This document shows, piece by piece, positions 41,577 to 52,124 of a DNA stretch of 64,000 bases. Below the pieces are notes generated by a model, which was not told where the DNA came from, made no database searches, and worked only from the letters and a program-made list of their open reading frames with translations. Origin of the DNA: Staphylococcus lugdunensis. Lineage in GTDB: Bacteria > Bacillota > Bacilli > Staphylococcales > Staphylococcaceae. The stretch lies in assembly GCF_002901705.1 (NCBI RefSeq), contig NZ_PPPV01000012.1, forward strand, positions 589,451 through 653,450, read 5' to 3'. Within the stretch, counting starts at the first letter, position 1. Every line of letters begins with the position of its first letter. Position numbers and translations under genes: made by a program.

Positions 41577-44500
41577 TCTAGTTCCTCCTTCATTACTTCA
41601 TCTATAGTGTTTAAATTTACGCTAACTAAATTCGATACCCCAGATTCTTGCATCGTAACACCGTATAGTCTATCAGCATATTCCATCGTACCTTTACGAT
41701 GTGTAATAACGATAAACTGCGTTTCATTAGATAATTCATTTAAATACCGGGCATAGCGAATAACATTAGCTTCATCAAGCGCTGCTTCAACCTCATCTAA
41801 AATAACAAAAGGTGCAGAACGAACTTTCAATATTGCAAAGAGTAAAGCAATCGCACTTAATGCGCGTTCACCACCACTAAGTAAAGATAGATGTTGTAAA
41901 TTCTTACCTGGCGGTTGCACAATAATATCTACACCTGCTGCTAAATAATCATCTTCGGTCAATTCTAACTTAGCATGCCCACCACCAAATAGCGATTTAA
42001 AGACGTTTGTAAAATGTGTTTGCACTTGATGGAATGTTGCCTTAAAGCGTCCTGCAACCTCTTGGTCCATTTCTGAAATAATTTGTTCCAGTGTTTCTTT
42101 AGCTTCTCTTAAATCGGTACGCTGCTCATTTAAAAAGGTATAGCGTTCATTGAGTTCCTCAAATTGTTCAATTGCATTGATATTGACATGTCCTAGTTCA
42201 TCGATAGACATTTTTGTAAGTTTAACCTTTTTACGCAATGACTCAATCGGCTCTTCAGCTTTATATAAATCACGTGCACGCTCAACAGTCAATTGATACT
42301 GTTCATTAAGGTGTTCAATTGCGTGATTAATCAGCACATCAAGTTTAGATTGCTTTGCTTTAATATCTTGGTAATAACTCTCTATTGATAAAATATCTTG
42401 ATGATAGCTTTGTAATTGCTGTTCGCTATCTTCAATATTATTATTTAATAATTGTCGCTGTTCTTTAAGTTCCGTTAATTTATCGTTTAATATGGTTCTT
42501 TCTTGTTGTTTATCATTGATTTGAGCTTGTAATTTATCAAATACTTCTTGCCCCATCATCTCATCTGAATTAAATAAATTAATTTTGTCAGCAACATTGG
42601 TCATTTCTTTTGTTGTTTGTGCTTGTTGCTGTGTGAGACGTTCTAAAGCATCACGTTGCGTTTGAATGCGCTCTTTGATAACTGCAAGATCTGAACGTTT
42701 TTGGTTCAATATTTGCTGTGTTTGAGTCGTTGATGCCTTATCTTCTTTTGTTAATTGCGTATAATGCTCAATGTCATTTTCTAATTGAGTTAACTTTGTT
42801 TGTATTGTCTGTAAACGCTGTTGTTTCTCTACTAAGGTTTGACGACTATTTTCACTTCGGTAGCCATCATTTTTCTCAAACTCAAATTCTTCATGTTCAT
42901 CTTTTAAATGTTGTTCTTGTGTTGTTAAGCGGTCTAATGATAATTCGTAATTGTGTACTTGCGCTTTGAATTGATTAAACTGTTGACTTACTTCTAAATA
43001 TTGATTACCTAACTGTTCAGTTTGCGATTTCTGTTGTTGTAACGCTTGTTCAAATTGTTGAGTTTGTCTTTCATATTCTTGTAGTTGTGCACGCATTTGA
43101 CTTAATTCATCTTTTTGGGTCAATATGCTTTTCGTTTTACGAGCGCCTCCACCAGTCATAGAGCCGCCTGGGTTAACAATATCTCCCTCTAACGTCACAA
43201 TACGCGTCCGATAATGAATTTGACGAGCCAAATCATTCGCGTGTTTTAAATTATCAATAATAATCGTGTTTCCTAATAAATTCTCAACAATATTGCGATA
43301 TGATGCATGAACATTAACCGCATCTGCAGCAATATTCACAAACCCTTTTGCTTGTTGTGCAGTTTGTTTAATTTCTTGCGCAACTCGGCGAGGTTGTATC
43401 ACATTCAGCGGTAAAAACGTTGCACGTCCTAAGTTACGTTGCTTCAAATATTGAATTGCATGACGCCCATCTTGTTCAGATGTCACAATAATATGTTGAA
43501 GTGAAGCACCTAGAGCCGTTTCTATCGCTTGAGTTAATTGCGAAGGTACTTGGATAACTTCGGCTACAGCACCATGGATTCCATCTAATGCTTTATCTTT
43601 CGCTTTTAGCACATGTTTGACCCCATTAAAGAAATAAGTATAATCCTCTTCTTGAATAGCTAAACTATCAATTCTTGACTTTAACTTATCTGTATAACGA
43701 TAGGCTTGATATAATTGATTTTCTTGTTCTGTTTGACGTTTTTTAGCTTGGGTCATTTGTTGCTCAAGGCGTTTAATTTCATTTTCAGCATGGGTTAACT
43801 TTGATTTAGCTTGCTTATATGCTTTTGTAGTTTCTGCCACATCATTTTGTATTTCTTTTAATTGGTTAAACGCTTCTAGTAATCGTGAATCAAGACGTGA
43901 TTTTTTAGCTTCATTTTCACTAATTGTATGTTCTAAAAAGCGAATATCATTGTTGACATCTGATTGTTCAGACATCAAAGCGTAGTAGTCGTTTTTGATG
44001 TTCTCTAATTTTTCATCATGTTGTTCATCCGAAGAATATAACTGACTCTCTAACGTTTGAATTATTGAATTTAACTCTTTTTGTTTCTTTTTTAGTGTTT
44101 CAAGTTGTTCCTTTGCTAGCTGTTCTTCTATCTTTAGCTTGTCTAATTGTTGTTGCAAATTGTCCTGTTCTTCTTCATAACGGGCATTGGTAGCCGACTG
44201 ATTCTTTTTGCGCTCTTCAAGTACATTCAATTGACCAGAAAATTTTTCATAATCTTCAGTTGTCTGTACTAAATCTTTATTTAACTGTTCCAGTTGATTG
44301 TCTATATGTTGACGAGTACCTTTATATTTTTGTAATTGTTGTTTTACTTGTGCTTGACTGCTTTCCTTTTGAGCTTGTTGACTTTTTAGCTCGTTCAAGC
44401 GTCCATCCAACTGCTCATTGTCTTCAGTGTAAGTATCGATATCATAAACAGTAACGATGACATCGCTTTCTTTCATTTCTTTCATCAATTGCAAATATTC

Positions 44501-45142
44501 TTTTGCGATGGCAGCTTCTTCTTTTAAAGGCTCAACGCGTCCCTCTAAATCATATAGAATATCTTCCACACGTGTGAGGTTATCTTCAGTTTGATCAAGT
44601 TTCTGAACTGACTCTGCCTTACGCTTTTTATACTTTAATACACCTGCAGATTCTTCAAGAATTTGACGACGATCTATTGGTTTCGCGTTTAAAATTTCAT
44701 CAACTCGACCTTGTGAAATAATGCTAAAAGCATCTTTACCTAACCCAGAATCTAAAAATAAATCTACAATATCCTTTAATCTAGCACGCTCATTATTTAA
44801 AAAATATTCACTTTCACCACTGCGATATAAACGTCGAGTGACAACGACTTCATCTGCATCTATTTGCAAATCTTTTTTGGCATTATCCAAATGTAGTTTT
44901 ACTTCAGCAAAATTTTGTGCCTTACGATGTTCTGCACCAGAAAAAATAATATCTTCCATTTTAGAACCACGTAAAGATTTGGCTGATTGTTCACCCAACA
45001 CCCATTTAATCGCATCGGTGATATTACTCTTACCGCTTCCATTTGGCCCTACGATAGCAGTGACGCCTTTATCAAACTGTACATTTGTATGTTCTGCAAA
45101 TGATTTAAAGCCAATGGCATCTATTGATTTTAAATAAACCAT
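41573..45142 (-). CDS. smc: Chromosome segregation ATPase SMC
   Basis: This 1189-residue condensin core protein organises and separates chromosomes with ScpA and ScpB. Walker A is VGPNGSGKSNITDAI near residue 32. Two long coiled-coil arms at about 165-500 and 670-1010 flank a hinge of about 500-670 containing VNPGGSMTGGGARK. The C-terminal head has the signature LSGGERALSAIALLFAIL and Walker B FVILDEVEAALDEAN. The order rnc-smc-ftsY is conserved in Firmicutes. The ATG follows GAGGAGATTAAC. Confidence 0.98.
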   Translation of the reverse strand: MVYLKSIDAIGFKSFAEHTNVQFDKGVTAIVGPNGSGKSNITDAIKWVLGEQSAKSLRGSKMEDIIFSGAEHRKAQNFAEVKLHLDNAKKDLQIDADEVVVTRRLYRSGESEYFLNNERARLKDIVDLFLDSGLGKDAFSIISQGRVDEILNAKPIDRRQILEESAGVLKYKKRKAESVQKLDQTEDNLTRVEDILYDLEGRVEPLKEEAAIAKEYLQLMKEMKESDVIVTVYDIDTYTEDNEQLDGRLNELKSQQAQKESSQAQVKQQLQKYKGTRQHIDNQLEQLNKDLVQTTEDYEKFSGQLNVLEERKKNQSATNARYEEEQDNLQQQLDKLKIEEQLAKEQLETLKKKQKELNSIIQTLESQLYSSDEQHDEKLENIKNDYYALMSEQSDVNNDIRFLEHTISENEAKKSRLDSRLLEAFNQLKEIQNDVAETTKAYKQAKSKLTHAENEIKRLEQQMTQAKKRQTEQENQLYQAYRYTDKLKSRIDSLAIQEEDYTYFFNGVKHVLKAKDKALDGIHGAVAEVIQVPSQLTQAIETALGASLQHIIVTSEQDGRHAIQYLKQRNLGRATFLPLNVIQPRRVAQEIKQTAQQAKGFVNIAADAVNVHASYRNIVENLLGNTIIIDNLKHANDLARQIHYRTRIVTLEGDIVNPGGSMTGGGARKTKSILTQKDELSQMRAQLQEYERQTQQFEQALQQQKSQTEQLGNQYLEVSQQFNQFKAQVHNYELSLDRLTTQEQHLKDEHEEFEFEKNDGYRSENSRQTLVEKQQRLQTIQTKLTQLENDIEHYTQLTKEDKASTTQTQQILNQKRSDLAVIKERIQTQRDALERLTQQQAQTTKEMTNVADKINLFNSDEMMGQEVFDKLQAQINDKQQERTILNDKLTELKEQRQLLNNNIEDSEQQLQSYHQDILSIESYYQDIKAKQSKLDVLINHAIEHLNEQYQLTVERARDLYKAEEPIESLRKKVKLTKMSIDELGHVNINAIEQFEELNERYTFLNEQRTDLREAKETLEQIISEMDQEVAGRFKATFHQVQTHFTNVFKSLFGGGHAKLELTEDDYLAAGVDIIVQPPGKNLQHLSLLSGGERALSAIALLFAILKVRSAPFVILDEVEAALDEANVIRYARYLNELSNETQFIVITHRKGTMEYADRLYGVTMQESGVSNLVSVNLNTIDEVMKEELE

Positions 45143-45227
45143 GTTAATCTCCTCAATCTTTACCTCGTTGTTAAGTTATAAACATAAAGCTTGTTAACAG
45201 CTTATTTTAAACATTGTCGAAATGCCA

Positions 45228-45959
45228 TTATTTATGTTGTCGCATAATATGATATGCGCGTTCAGCTGCTTTTTGTTCTGATTCTTTTTTAGTCTTTCCT
45301 TGACCATGTGCTATCGCTTGTTGTTCTAATATCACTTCAGATGTAAACAAACGGTGATGTGCTGGCCCTTCTTCTTTAACAAGACGATACATCACATCCC
45401 CTTTATTTTGACTATGAACAAATTCCTGGAACTGCGTTTTAAAATCTACAACTCCAATAAGTTCATCATCTTCTACATAAGGGAAAATTACTTTTTCAGC
45501 AAAATGCCACACAGCTCCTAATCCTTGATCCAAATAAAGTGCACCGACAAATGCTTCAAAGGCATCAGAAATAAGTGAAGGGCGTGTGCGACCACCCGTT
45601 TTTTCTTCTCCTTTACCTAATAATATTAATTGGTTTAATTGAATTTTATTAGCAAATATTACAAGTGAGGGCTCACATACAATTGTTGCACGCATTTTTG
45701 TCAAATTGCCTTCCGGTAAGTTCGGATGTTTATCAAATAAATAACGTGAAACCGTCACTTCTAATACCGCATCTCCTAAAAATTCTAATCGTTCATTATG
45801 CTCCAAACGATTCATATTAAAATCATTAATAAAGCTAGAGTGAGAAAACGCTTGTTGGTACAATTTTATATTATCAAAATGGATACCTAATTCATTCATC
45901 TTTTGTTCAAACCGTTGTCTGAAATCTTTAATCATCTCATCTTTTTTTACGTTAGCCAC
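45228..45959 (-). CDS. rnc: Ribonuclease III
   Basis: This 243-residue enzyme cuts double-stranded RNA in rRNA processing and in antisense RNA control. The RNase III signature is [14 protein letters not shown] at about residues 53-66, with the second acidic site [14 protein letters not shown] at about 130-143. A C-terminal double-stranded RNA-binding domain follows from about 168 to the end. The start codon is GTG, supported by AGGAGGT eight bases before it. It lies 85 bases before smc and follows acpP. Confidence 0.97.
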   Translation of the reverse strand: MANVKKDEMIKDFRQRFEQKMNELGIHFDNIKLYQQAFSHSSFINDFNMNRLEHNERLEFLGDAVLEVTVSRYLFDKHPNLPEGNLTKMRATIVCEPSLVIFANKIQLNQLILLGKGEEKTGGRTRPSLISDAFEAFVGALYLDQGLGAVWHFAEKVIFPYVEDDELIGVVDFKTQFQEFVHSQNKGDVMYRLVKEEGPAHHRLFTSEVILEQQAIAHGQGKTKKESEQKAAERAYHIMRQHK

Positions 45960-46039
45960 ACAGATACCTCCTAATTCAGTGTATAATAAAACACTTCACT
46001 CCCTATTTTAAGTGAATTAAATTAAAAACTAAAGAAAAA

Positions 46040-46068
46040 ATCTGAGCCATCTCCTCGACGACCCAGAT
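46040..46068 (-). terminator. Terminator of acpP
   Basis: ATCTGGGTC pairs with GGCTCAGAT (allowing G-U pairs) around an eleven-base loop, followed on the minus strand by TTTTTT. It starts about 10 bases past acpP. Confidence 0.75.
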
Positions 46069-46077
46069 GTCATTTTA

Positions 46078-46311
46078 TTATTTTTCAAGACTGTTAATAT
46101 ATTTAACAGCATCACCAACAGTGTTGATTTTTTCTGCTTCTTCATCTGGAATTTCAGTACCAAATTCGTCTTCTAATTCCATTACTAATTCAGCGATATC
46201 AAGTGAGTCAGCGCCTAAATCATCTTTAAAAGATGCGTCTTCTGTTACTTTATCAGCATCTACACCTAAACGGTCAACGATGATATCCTTTACTTTGTCG
46301 AAGTTTTCCAC
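46078..46311 (-). CDS. acpP: Acyl carrier protein
   Basis: This 77-residue acidic protein carries growing acyl chains on a phosphopantetheine arm attached to the serine of [15 protein letters not shown] (about residue 36). The start codon is GTG with a perfect AAAGGAGGTGA site, so translation should be strong despite the codon. It lies 182 bases after fabG, close to the FapR-controlled operon, and has its own terminator. Confidence 0.98.
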   Translation of the reverse strand: MENFDKVKDIIVDRLGVDADKVTEDASFKDDLGADSLDIAELVMELEDEFGTEIPDEEAEKINTVGDAVKYINSLEK

Positions 46312-46493
46312 GTCGATTCACCTCCTTTAAAAAGTCCATTCATAGACTATTACATTTTCCCATTTTAAAAGCCAAAATACAAGCTAAAGTTTTATGGTAA
46401 TTTTAAAATGCTGCTTGAATTTTAGACATAGTTAAATCTGGTTATTCTACTTAGCATGACGTAAATATTTTAAATGAACATGCGATATATACT

Positions 46494-47228
46494 TTACATA
46501 TACATGCCGCCGTTAACATGAATGGTTTGACCTGTAATATATTTAGCTTTATCTGATGCTAAAAAGGCGACAGTATTAGCGATATCAGTATCTTGACCAA
46601 ATCTAGCTAATGGTATTTGTTGTAGCATTTGTTCTTTAAGATCATCGTTAAGTGCGTCGGTCATATCTGACACAATAAATCCTGGGGCTACTGCATTAAC
46701 AGTAATGCCTCGTGAAGCAAGCTCACGTGCAGCAGATTTAGTCAAGCCGATCACACCTGCTTTAGTAGCAACATAATTCGCTTGTCCTGGATTTCCTACT
46801 GCTCCAACAACACTAGATAAATTGATAATTGCACCACTGCGTTGACGCAACATTTGTGGCGTCACTTTTTGAATACAATTGAATGTACCTTTTAAGTTGG
46901 TATCAATCACATCATCCCATTCTTGTTCTTTCATACGCATTAATAAATTATCTCTTGTAATACCAGCATTATTAACAAGCACATCAATCGCGCCAAATTG
47001 TGCTACAACTTCTTTTATCATCGCTTTTACTTCATCACCATTTGCTACATTTGCTTGTATCGCAAAAGCATCCACACCAAGTTCTTTTATTTCGGATACG
47101 ACTTCCTCTGCTTTTTCTTTATTGCCAGCATAATTTACTGCAACATTGTAACCTTCACTTGCTAATTGTAATGCAATGCTTCGTCCAATTCCGCGAGAAG
47201 CACCTGTAACTAATGCACTTTTAGCCAT
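46494..47228 (-). CDS. fabG: 3-oxoacyl-[acyl-carrier-protein] reductase
   Basis: This 244-residue short-chain dehydrogenase uses NADPH to reduce 3-oxoacyl-ACP. It has the cofactor motif [12 protein letters not shown] at about 8-19, [12 protein letters not shown] at about 85-96, [24 protein letters not shown] split across the catalytic Ser, Tyr and Lys at about 138-158, and the ending HVNGGMYM. Its start overlaps the fabD end by eight bases. Confidence 0.97.
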   Translation of the reverse strand: MAKSALVTGASRGIGRSIALQLASEGYNVAVNYAGNKEKAEEVVSEIKELGVDAFAIQANVANGDEVKAMIKEVVAQFGAIDVLVNNAGITRDNLLMRMKEQEWDDVIDTNLKGTFNCIQKVTPQMLRQRSGAIINLSSVVGAVGNPGQANYVATKAGVIGLTKSAARELASRGITVNAVAPGFIVSDMTDALNDDLKEQMLQQIPLARFGQDTDIANTVAFLASDKAKYITGQTIHVNGGMYM

Positions 47229-48147
47229 TTTGATTCCATCCTTTCACATCTTCTATAGTTTGAATTGACGTTAATTTAACATCTCGGTTAATTTTTTTGA
47301 TTAACCCTGATAGTACTTTTCCTGGTCCTATTTCAATAAAATGATCGACACCTTGTGCAAGCAACCATTCAATAGATTGAATAAATTGTACTGGTGAATA
47401 TAATTGCTTAACCATATTTTCTTTAATCACTTGTGCATCTGTCTCACCCAGTGCATTCACATTTTGTACTACTGGGAATTTGGCATTCTGCCATTCAAAT
47501 CGATCAATATATGTAGAAAATGCATCTTCAATGACCTGCATCATTGAAGAATGAAATGGTCCAGAAACAGCTAAAGGCATTACGCGTTTTGCTCCTAAAG
47601 CTTTTCCTTCTTCTACAAGCTTATCTATTAAAGTTTTATGGCCAGATACTACAATTTGTCCTGGACAATTAATGTTTGCTGGTTCGATGATTTCATCTTG
47701 TGTAGATAAGGTTTGGCATATGTGGTTTACCTCTTCATAGCCTAACCCCAAGACAGCTGCCATGCTACCTACACCATTAGGAAAAGCTTGAGCCATTAAT
47801 AGACCACGTTTGCGCACAATTTTTACAGCATCCTCAAAGTCAAGTACGCCGGCTGCCACTAAACTAGCATATTCGCCTAGGCTATGTCCTAACGTATAAT
47901 CTGCATCAATATGTTCTAATGCATGCAGTAATGCAATACTATGCGTAACAAGCGCGGGTTGCGTATATTCTGTTTGACTTAATTTTTGTTCTTGGTCTGT
48001 AAACATGGTTTCGAATAAATCAAAATCCATCACTTCTTGGGATTGATTAAGTATCTTCGTTGCAGCTTCATTATGTTGATATAAATCTTCAGCCATACCA
48101 ACTTTTTGCGCACCTTGACCTGGAAAAATTATTGCTGTTTTACTCAT
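47221..48147 (-). CDS. fabD: Malonyl-CoA:ACP transacylase
   Basis: This 308-residue enzyme transfers malonyl groups from CoA to ACP. It has [11 protein letters not shown] near the start, the nucleophile serine in [16 protein letters not shown] at about residue 89, and the catalytic histidine in [11 protein letters not shown] at about residue 199. The ATG chosen (MSKTAIIF) has AGGTG upstream and gives the usual length. It overlaps plsX by eight bases. Confidence 0.97.
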   Translation of the reverse strand: MSKTAIIFPGQGAQKVGMAEDLYQHNEAATKILNQSQEVMDFDLFETMFTDQEQKLSQTEYTQPALVTHSIALLHALEHIDADYTLGHSLGEYASLVAAGVLDFEDAVKIVRKRGLLMAQAFPNGVGSMAAVLGLGYEEVNHICQTLSTQDEIIEPANINCPGQIVVSGHKTLIDKLVEEGKALGAKRVMPLAVSGPFHSSMMQVIEDAFSTYIDRFEWQNAKFPVVQNVNALGETDAQVIKENMVKQLYSPVQFIQSIEWLLAQGVDHFIEIGPGKVLSGLIKKINRDVKLTSIQTIEDVKGWNQNG

Positions 48148-49126
48148 CGTTTGCACCTACCGTTTCTCGCATTGTTTGCACAATATGTTGTTCCCCTGCA
48201 ATTTTTGCTTGTCTAATTGCAGAGTAAAATGCTCTAGCATTTGATCCTCCATGTGCTTTGACTACCGTACCATCAAGGCCTAATAGCACTGAACCACCGT
48301 ATTCGGCATAATCCATTTTTTTAGCAAAATGAGCTAAATCTTTCTTTAACACTAAAGCAGCTAATTTATTTTTAAAGCTACTTAATAATGTTTCTTTTAA
48401 CATCTTGCCAATTGACTTTGCTGTACCTTCAATATTTTTTAATACCATGTTTCCGGTATAACCATCGGTAACAACAACATCTGTCCTGCCATCCATCAAC
48501 GTCTTAGCCTCAATATTACCAGTAAAATTAAAACTACCATCATCTTGTAATAATGTATAAGATTTTTTCGTTAGGGTATTGCCTTTAGCTGCTTCTGTAC
48601 CAATATTCAATAATGATACTTTAGGTTCAGCAATACCGCGTATTTTTTGTGCATAAATATTACCTAATTGTGCATATTGCAATAAATGTTCTGGCTTAGC
48701 ATCAGCATTCGCGCCTACATCCAAGAACACAAATCCTTTACCATTTATTGTTGGCAAAGTAACAACAAGTGCTGGTCTTGCAACACCTTTAATACGTCCA
48801 ACAATAAATAATCCCGCTGACATTAAAGCACCTGTATTACCAGCAGAAACACAACCATCTGCTTCGCCATTTTTCACTGCTTCAGCCATGCGGACCATAG
48901 AGCTATCTTTTTTTCGTTTAATTGCTCTTACAGGCTCATCTTCCATTTCAATTTTTTCCGTACAATGCCTAAATTCTATACGTTCATGATTGAGTGTATA
49001 TTGTTGCTTATCCCCAAATAGAATGATTTCTAAATCTTTGAAATCTTTAATTGCTTGATCAACTGCTTCTAAAACAATACCAGGTGCATCGTCGCCACCC
49101 ATCATATCAATTGCAATTTTAACCAT
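48140..49126 (-). CDS. plsX: Phosphate acyltransferase PlsX
   Basis: This 328-residue peripheral membrane enzyme converts acyl-ACP to acyl-phosphate, linking fatty acid synthesis to phospholipid synthesis through PlsY. It is recognised by [13 protein letters not shown] at the start, [17 protein letters not shown] in the middle and [18 protein letters not shown] near the end. The start at MVKIAID has GAGGATG nine bases upstream. It overlaps fapR by eight bases, in the conserved fapR-plsX-fabD-fabG operon. Confidence 0.97.
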   Translation of the reverse strand: MVKIAIDMMGGDDAPGIVLEAVDQAIKDFKDLEIILFGDKQQYTLNHERIEFRHCTEKIEMEDEPVRAIKRKKDSSMVRMAEAVKNGEADGCVSAGNTGALMSAGLFIVGRIKGVARPALVVTLPTINGKGFVFLDVGANADAKPEHLLQYAQLGNIYAQKIRGIAEPKVSLLNIGTEAAKGNTLTKKSYTLLQDDGSFNFTGNIEAKTLMDGRTDVVVTDGYTGNMVLKNIEGTAKSIGKMLKETLLSSFKNKLAALVLKKDLAHFAKKMDYAEYGGSVLLGLDGTVVKAHGGSNARAFYSAIRQAKIAGEQHIVQTMRETVGANDE

Positions 49127-49688
49127 TATATTCATCCTCGCTTATATAGAACATTTTAAAATGACCTTTAAAAACTAATATTTCTTTAACATATGATGTA
49201 ACATCAATATGATAATAGTTTTCACTATGCTTTACCACTTTAGCGCGTGCTCCTACCGTATCATTTAATTTCACTTTCTCGACAAACGTTACATTACTTT
49301 CAGATGTTAATGCAGTCGGTTTATGAATTAAAGCAACACATAATGAATTCGCTTGCGCAAATAAAATATGTCCTCGTGCGATATTATTCTTTGAAAAGAC
49401 AGAATCTGAGGCAATATGAATGATCGATTCTGCCTCGATATTGGGATTCATCTTAATGATATCACCAAATATTTCATTTGCTTCTAGTGATTGTAAATGT
49501 TGATAATTTTGTTCAGCAACCAATTTAATTCGCTTGCGCAACTCTGGAATTTTGAGATGTGTACGATCTAGTCTTATCGTCTGTATACTGACGCTGAATT
49601 GCTCACAAAGTTCATGATCAGTGATAAAAGGGTTATGCTCAATCGCTTGTTGAATGGCGATGCGTCGTTCATTTTTTTTCAATTTCAT
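49119..49688 (-). CDS. fapR: Fatty acid biosynthesis repressor FapR
   Basis: This 189-residue repressor is controlled by malonyl-CoA. The N-terminal helix-turn-helix has [20 protein letters not shown] at about 22-41. A linker helix ([12 protein letters not shown]) joins a hotdog-fold effector domain with [18 protein letters not shown]. The ATG of MKLKKNERR follows GGGGGGATGGC; a longer frame from 49715 has no family match. A FapR box lies just upstream, so the gene regulates its own operon. Confidence 0.96.
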   Translation of the reverse strand: MKLKKNERRIAIQQAIEHNPFITDHELCEQFSVSIQTIRLDRTHLKIPELRKRIKLVAEQNYQHLQSLEANEIFGDIIKMNPNIEAESIIHIASDSVFSKNNIARGHILFAQANSLCVALIHKPTALTSESNVTFVEKVKLNDTVGARAKVVKHSENYYHIDVTSYVKEILVFKGHFKMFYISEDEYNG

Positions 49689-49705
49689 GCCATCCCCCCT
49701 TTTAT

Positions 49706-49723
49706 TTAGTACCAAGTCTTAAA
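49706..49723 (-). promoter_or_regulatory. FapR operator upstream of fapR-plsX-fabD-fabG
   Basis: The sequence TTAGTACCAAGTCTTAAA closely resembles the published FapR box (TTAGTACC-rich half followed by GTCTTAA). It lies 18 bases before the fapR start and 11 bases after the proposed -10 box, where bound FapR would block transcription. Confidence 0.8.
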
Positions 49724-49734
49724 CATCTTCACAT

Positions 49735-49764
49735 ATCATAACATTTTATATTTAAAAAGCTCAA
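49735..49764 (-). promoter_or_regulatory. Promoter of the fapR operon
   Basis: On the minus strand TTGAGC and TATGAT are 18 bases apart, immediately upstream of the FapR box. The -35 box lies within the 3' arm of the recG terminator hairpin. Confidence 0.5.
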
Positions 49765-49785
49765 CAAATATCCTAAGTTGAGCTT
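49757..49785 (-). terminator. Terminator of recG
   Basis: AAGCTCAAC pairs with GTTGAGCTT over an eleven-base loop, followed on the minus strand by a T run (TTTTT). It lies about 18 bases past recG. Confidence 0.8.
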
Positions 49786-49802
49786 AAAATTTGCATATGT
49801 CA

Positions 49803-51848
49803 TTAGTCAAAACTTGTATGCAACAAATGATCTTCTATAAAGCTGCGTAAATGATGATATGTTGCTGTAAAAAATTCACCAGATTGTATTAATTCAGATG
49901 CCTCATCTCGGGCAACTTCTAGCATGCGATAGTCTTCAACTACATTGGCAACCATGAAGTCAGATAGACCACTTTGTTTGACACCGAAAAAGTCACCTGG
50001 ACCTCGCATTTCTAAATCACGTTCACTTAGCTCAAATCCATCGTTCGTCTGTGTCATTATCGTCATGCGTTCAATACCAGTTTCAGTCTTTGGGGAAGCG
50101 ATTAATACGCAATAACTTTGATGTTCACTACGACCCACACGACCACGCAATTGATGTAATGTCGACAATCCAAAACGATCGGCATCATAAATCATCATAA
50201 ATGTCGCATTTGGGACATTCACGCCTACTTCAACGACGGTTGTTGATACTAGTATATCTATTTGATGACAACTAAATTGATTCATTACGTCGTCTTTATC
50301 TTCTGTTGATAATTTCCCGTGTAATAGTCCCACACGTTCAGCTCCATAATAGTGCTGCAGCGATTCATAAATAGCGACAACATTTTGCACATCTTCGAGA
50401 TGTTCAGAACTCTCAATCAACGGACAAATCACATAAGCTTGGCGACCTTTTTGTAACTCTGAAGTCATTTGATGTAATACTTGTTCGTATTGCTCGTGTT
50501 TCGCCCAGCTTGTTTTAATAGGCTTTCGTCCTTTAGGCAACTGTTTAATAGAGGATACGTCCATCTCTCCAAAAACAGATATAGCTAATGTTCTTGGAAT
50601 AGGTGTTGCAGTCATAAATAAGACATTAGTCATTGCACCTTTTTCTCTCAGTAATTGTCGTTGATTAACACCAAAACGGTGTTGTTCATCAGTGATTACT
50701 AATCCTATGTTATTAAACTGAACATCTTCTTGAATCAGAGCGTGTGTACCAATTACACAGTCAATCGTACCTTGTGCTAATTGCTCTAATAACAGCTGAC
50801 GTTTCTTACCTTTAACCGAACCAGTTAACAGTGCAACATTCATACGTTCACCAAAAAGTTTAACTAAGCTTTCTGCATGTTGCTCAGCTAAAATTTCCGT
50901 TGGCACCATAAGTGCAGACTGATATCCAGCTGTTTTTAAGGCATACATACAAATCGCAGCAACTACTGTCTTTCCTGATCCTACATCACCTTGCAATAAA
51001 CGATGCATTCGAATAGGTGCTTTTAAATCTCTAAATATTTCATTCACACTTTGTTTTTGTGCATCTGTTAAATCAAAAGGCAACACATCTATAAAGTCTT
51101 TAACTTGCCTTAAATCATAATTAATTTCTATTGCATTATCTGCGGCCTTTTCTAATCGGTTCAACCACTGCATGCGCAACTCAAACATGAACAATTCCGT
51201 AAAGGCATATGTACGTCTTGCACGCAATAACGCAGCCTTATCTTTTGGGTGGTGTAAAATTTTAATTGTTGATTCGAGAGATTCTAGCTTATATTTTGCT
51301 TTTAGATCCTCAGAAAGCCATTCATGAATTGTCACATCACGAAGTGCTTCACGTATCATATCTCGCATATTTTTTTGTTTAATCCCATCTTTAATACGAT
51401 AAATGGGTTCGAGTTTGTCCTGTTTACTGTTAGACTGATTAAAGAACATACGGTTACCATTTATTTCTTGCTTAGCACGATTCCATTTCCCTTTAACCGT
51501 AACTCGTTGATTTAAGGCGATTTTATTTTTTAAATAAGGTTGATTGAAAAACACACATTTAACAGCAATATTGTTAATCATTAAATGTATCGTTAATTTT
51601 GATTTATTACGTCCAAAAAATGCAACGGTTGGCATTGAATAAACTTCACCCTCAACTGTTACCATCGTTTGATCTTCAGCCGTCGATAAATCAACTACTG
51701 TATTGTCTTCATAGCGTGTAGGTAAATACAACACTAAGTCACCAACTGAATATATATTTAGTTCATTTAATATTGCTATACGTTTAGGGCCTAGTCCTTT
51801 TATATGAGACAATGGATACGGGCTCTCTATTAAATTTACCTTAGTCAT
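49803..51848 (-). CDS. recG: ATP-dependent DNA helicase RecG
   Basis: This 681-residue helicase reverses stalled replication forks and processes recombination intermediates. The N-terminal wedge (OB) domain covers about 55-160. The helicase core has [16 protein letters not shown] (Walker A, about 285-300), [11 protein letters not shown] (motif II), [11 protein letters not shown] (motif III) and [16 protein letters not shown] (motif VI). The start at [10 protein letters not shown] has AAGGTG upstream; a GTG three codons earlier overlaps that site. It follows fakA after 276 bases that include the fakA terminator. Confidence 0.97.
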   Translation of the reverse strand: MTKVNLIESPYPLSHIKGLGPKRIAILNELNIYSVGDLVLYLPTRYEDNTVVDLSTAEDQTMVTVEGEVYSMPTVAFFGRNKSKLTIHLMINNIAVKCVFFNQPYLKNKIALNQRVTVKGKWNRAKQEINGNRMFFNQSNSKQDKLEPIYRIKDGIKQKNMRDMIREALRDVTIHEWLSEDLKAKYKLESLESTIKILHHPKDKAALLRARRTYAFTELFMFELRMQWLNRLEKAADNAIEINYDLRQVKDFIDVLPFDLTDAQKQSVNEIFRDLKAPIRMHRLLQGDVGSGKTVVAAICMYALKTAGYQSALMVPTEILAEQHAESLVKLFGERMNVALLTGSVKGKKRQLLLEQLAQGTIDCVIGTHALIQEDVQFNNIGLVITDEQHRFGVNQRQLLREKGAMTNVLFMTATPIPRTLAISVFGEMDVSSIKQLPKGRKPIKTSWAKHEQYEQVLHQMTSELQKGRQAYVICPLIESSEHLEDVQNVVAIYESLQHYYGAERVGLLHGKLSTEDKDDVMNQFSCHQIDILVSTTVVEVGVNVPNATFMMIYDADRFGLSTLHQLRGRVGRSEHQSYCVLIASPKTETGIERMTIMTQTNDGFELSERDLEMRGPGDFFGVKQSGLSDFMVANVVEDYRMLEVARDEASELIQSGEFFTATYHHLRSFIEDHLLHTSFD

Positions 51849-51960
51849 ATCAATCACCTTATTATATCTAAATTATGACAAGCTTTATTTATATTCGATT
51901 CGTTTATTTTTCATATTATTCACTACACTTATGTTACCATCTTATGTTTTAAAATAGAAA

Positions 51961-51994
51961 GAGAGCGCACAGATAAAAATTCTGTAACACTCTC
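51961..51994 (-). terminator. Terminator of the asp23-like/fakA unit
   Basis: GAGAGTGTTACAGA pairs with TCTGTGCGCTCTC apart from a small internal mismatch, around an A/T loop. T-rich sequence follows on the minus strand. It lies about 130 bases past fakA. Confidence 0.7.
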
Positions 51995-52124
51995 ATCATA
52001 TGAGTTGACTTATGGATACACATCGTAAAAATAATACAAATCTCACTATATATCATTTAAATTGTCAACCGTTCACTAATAAATTATCTTCACATATCTG
52101 CAATTGAGAACAGATGGTTACAGA

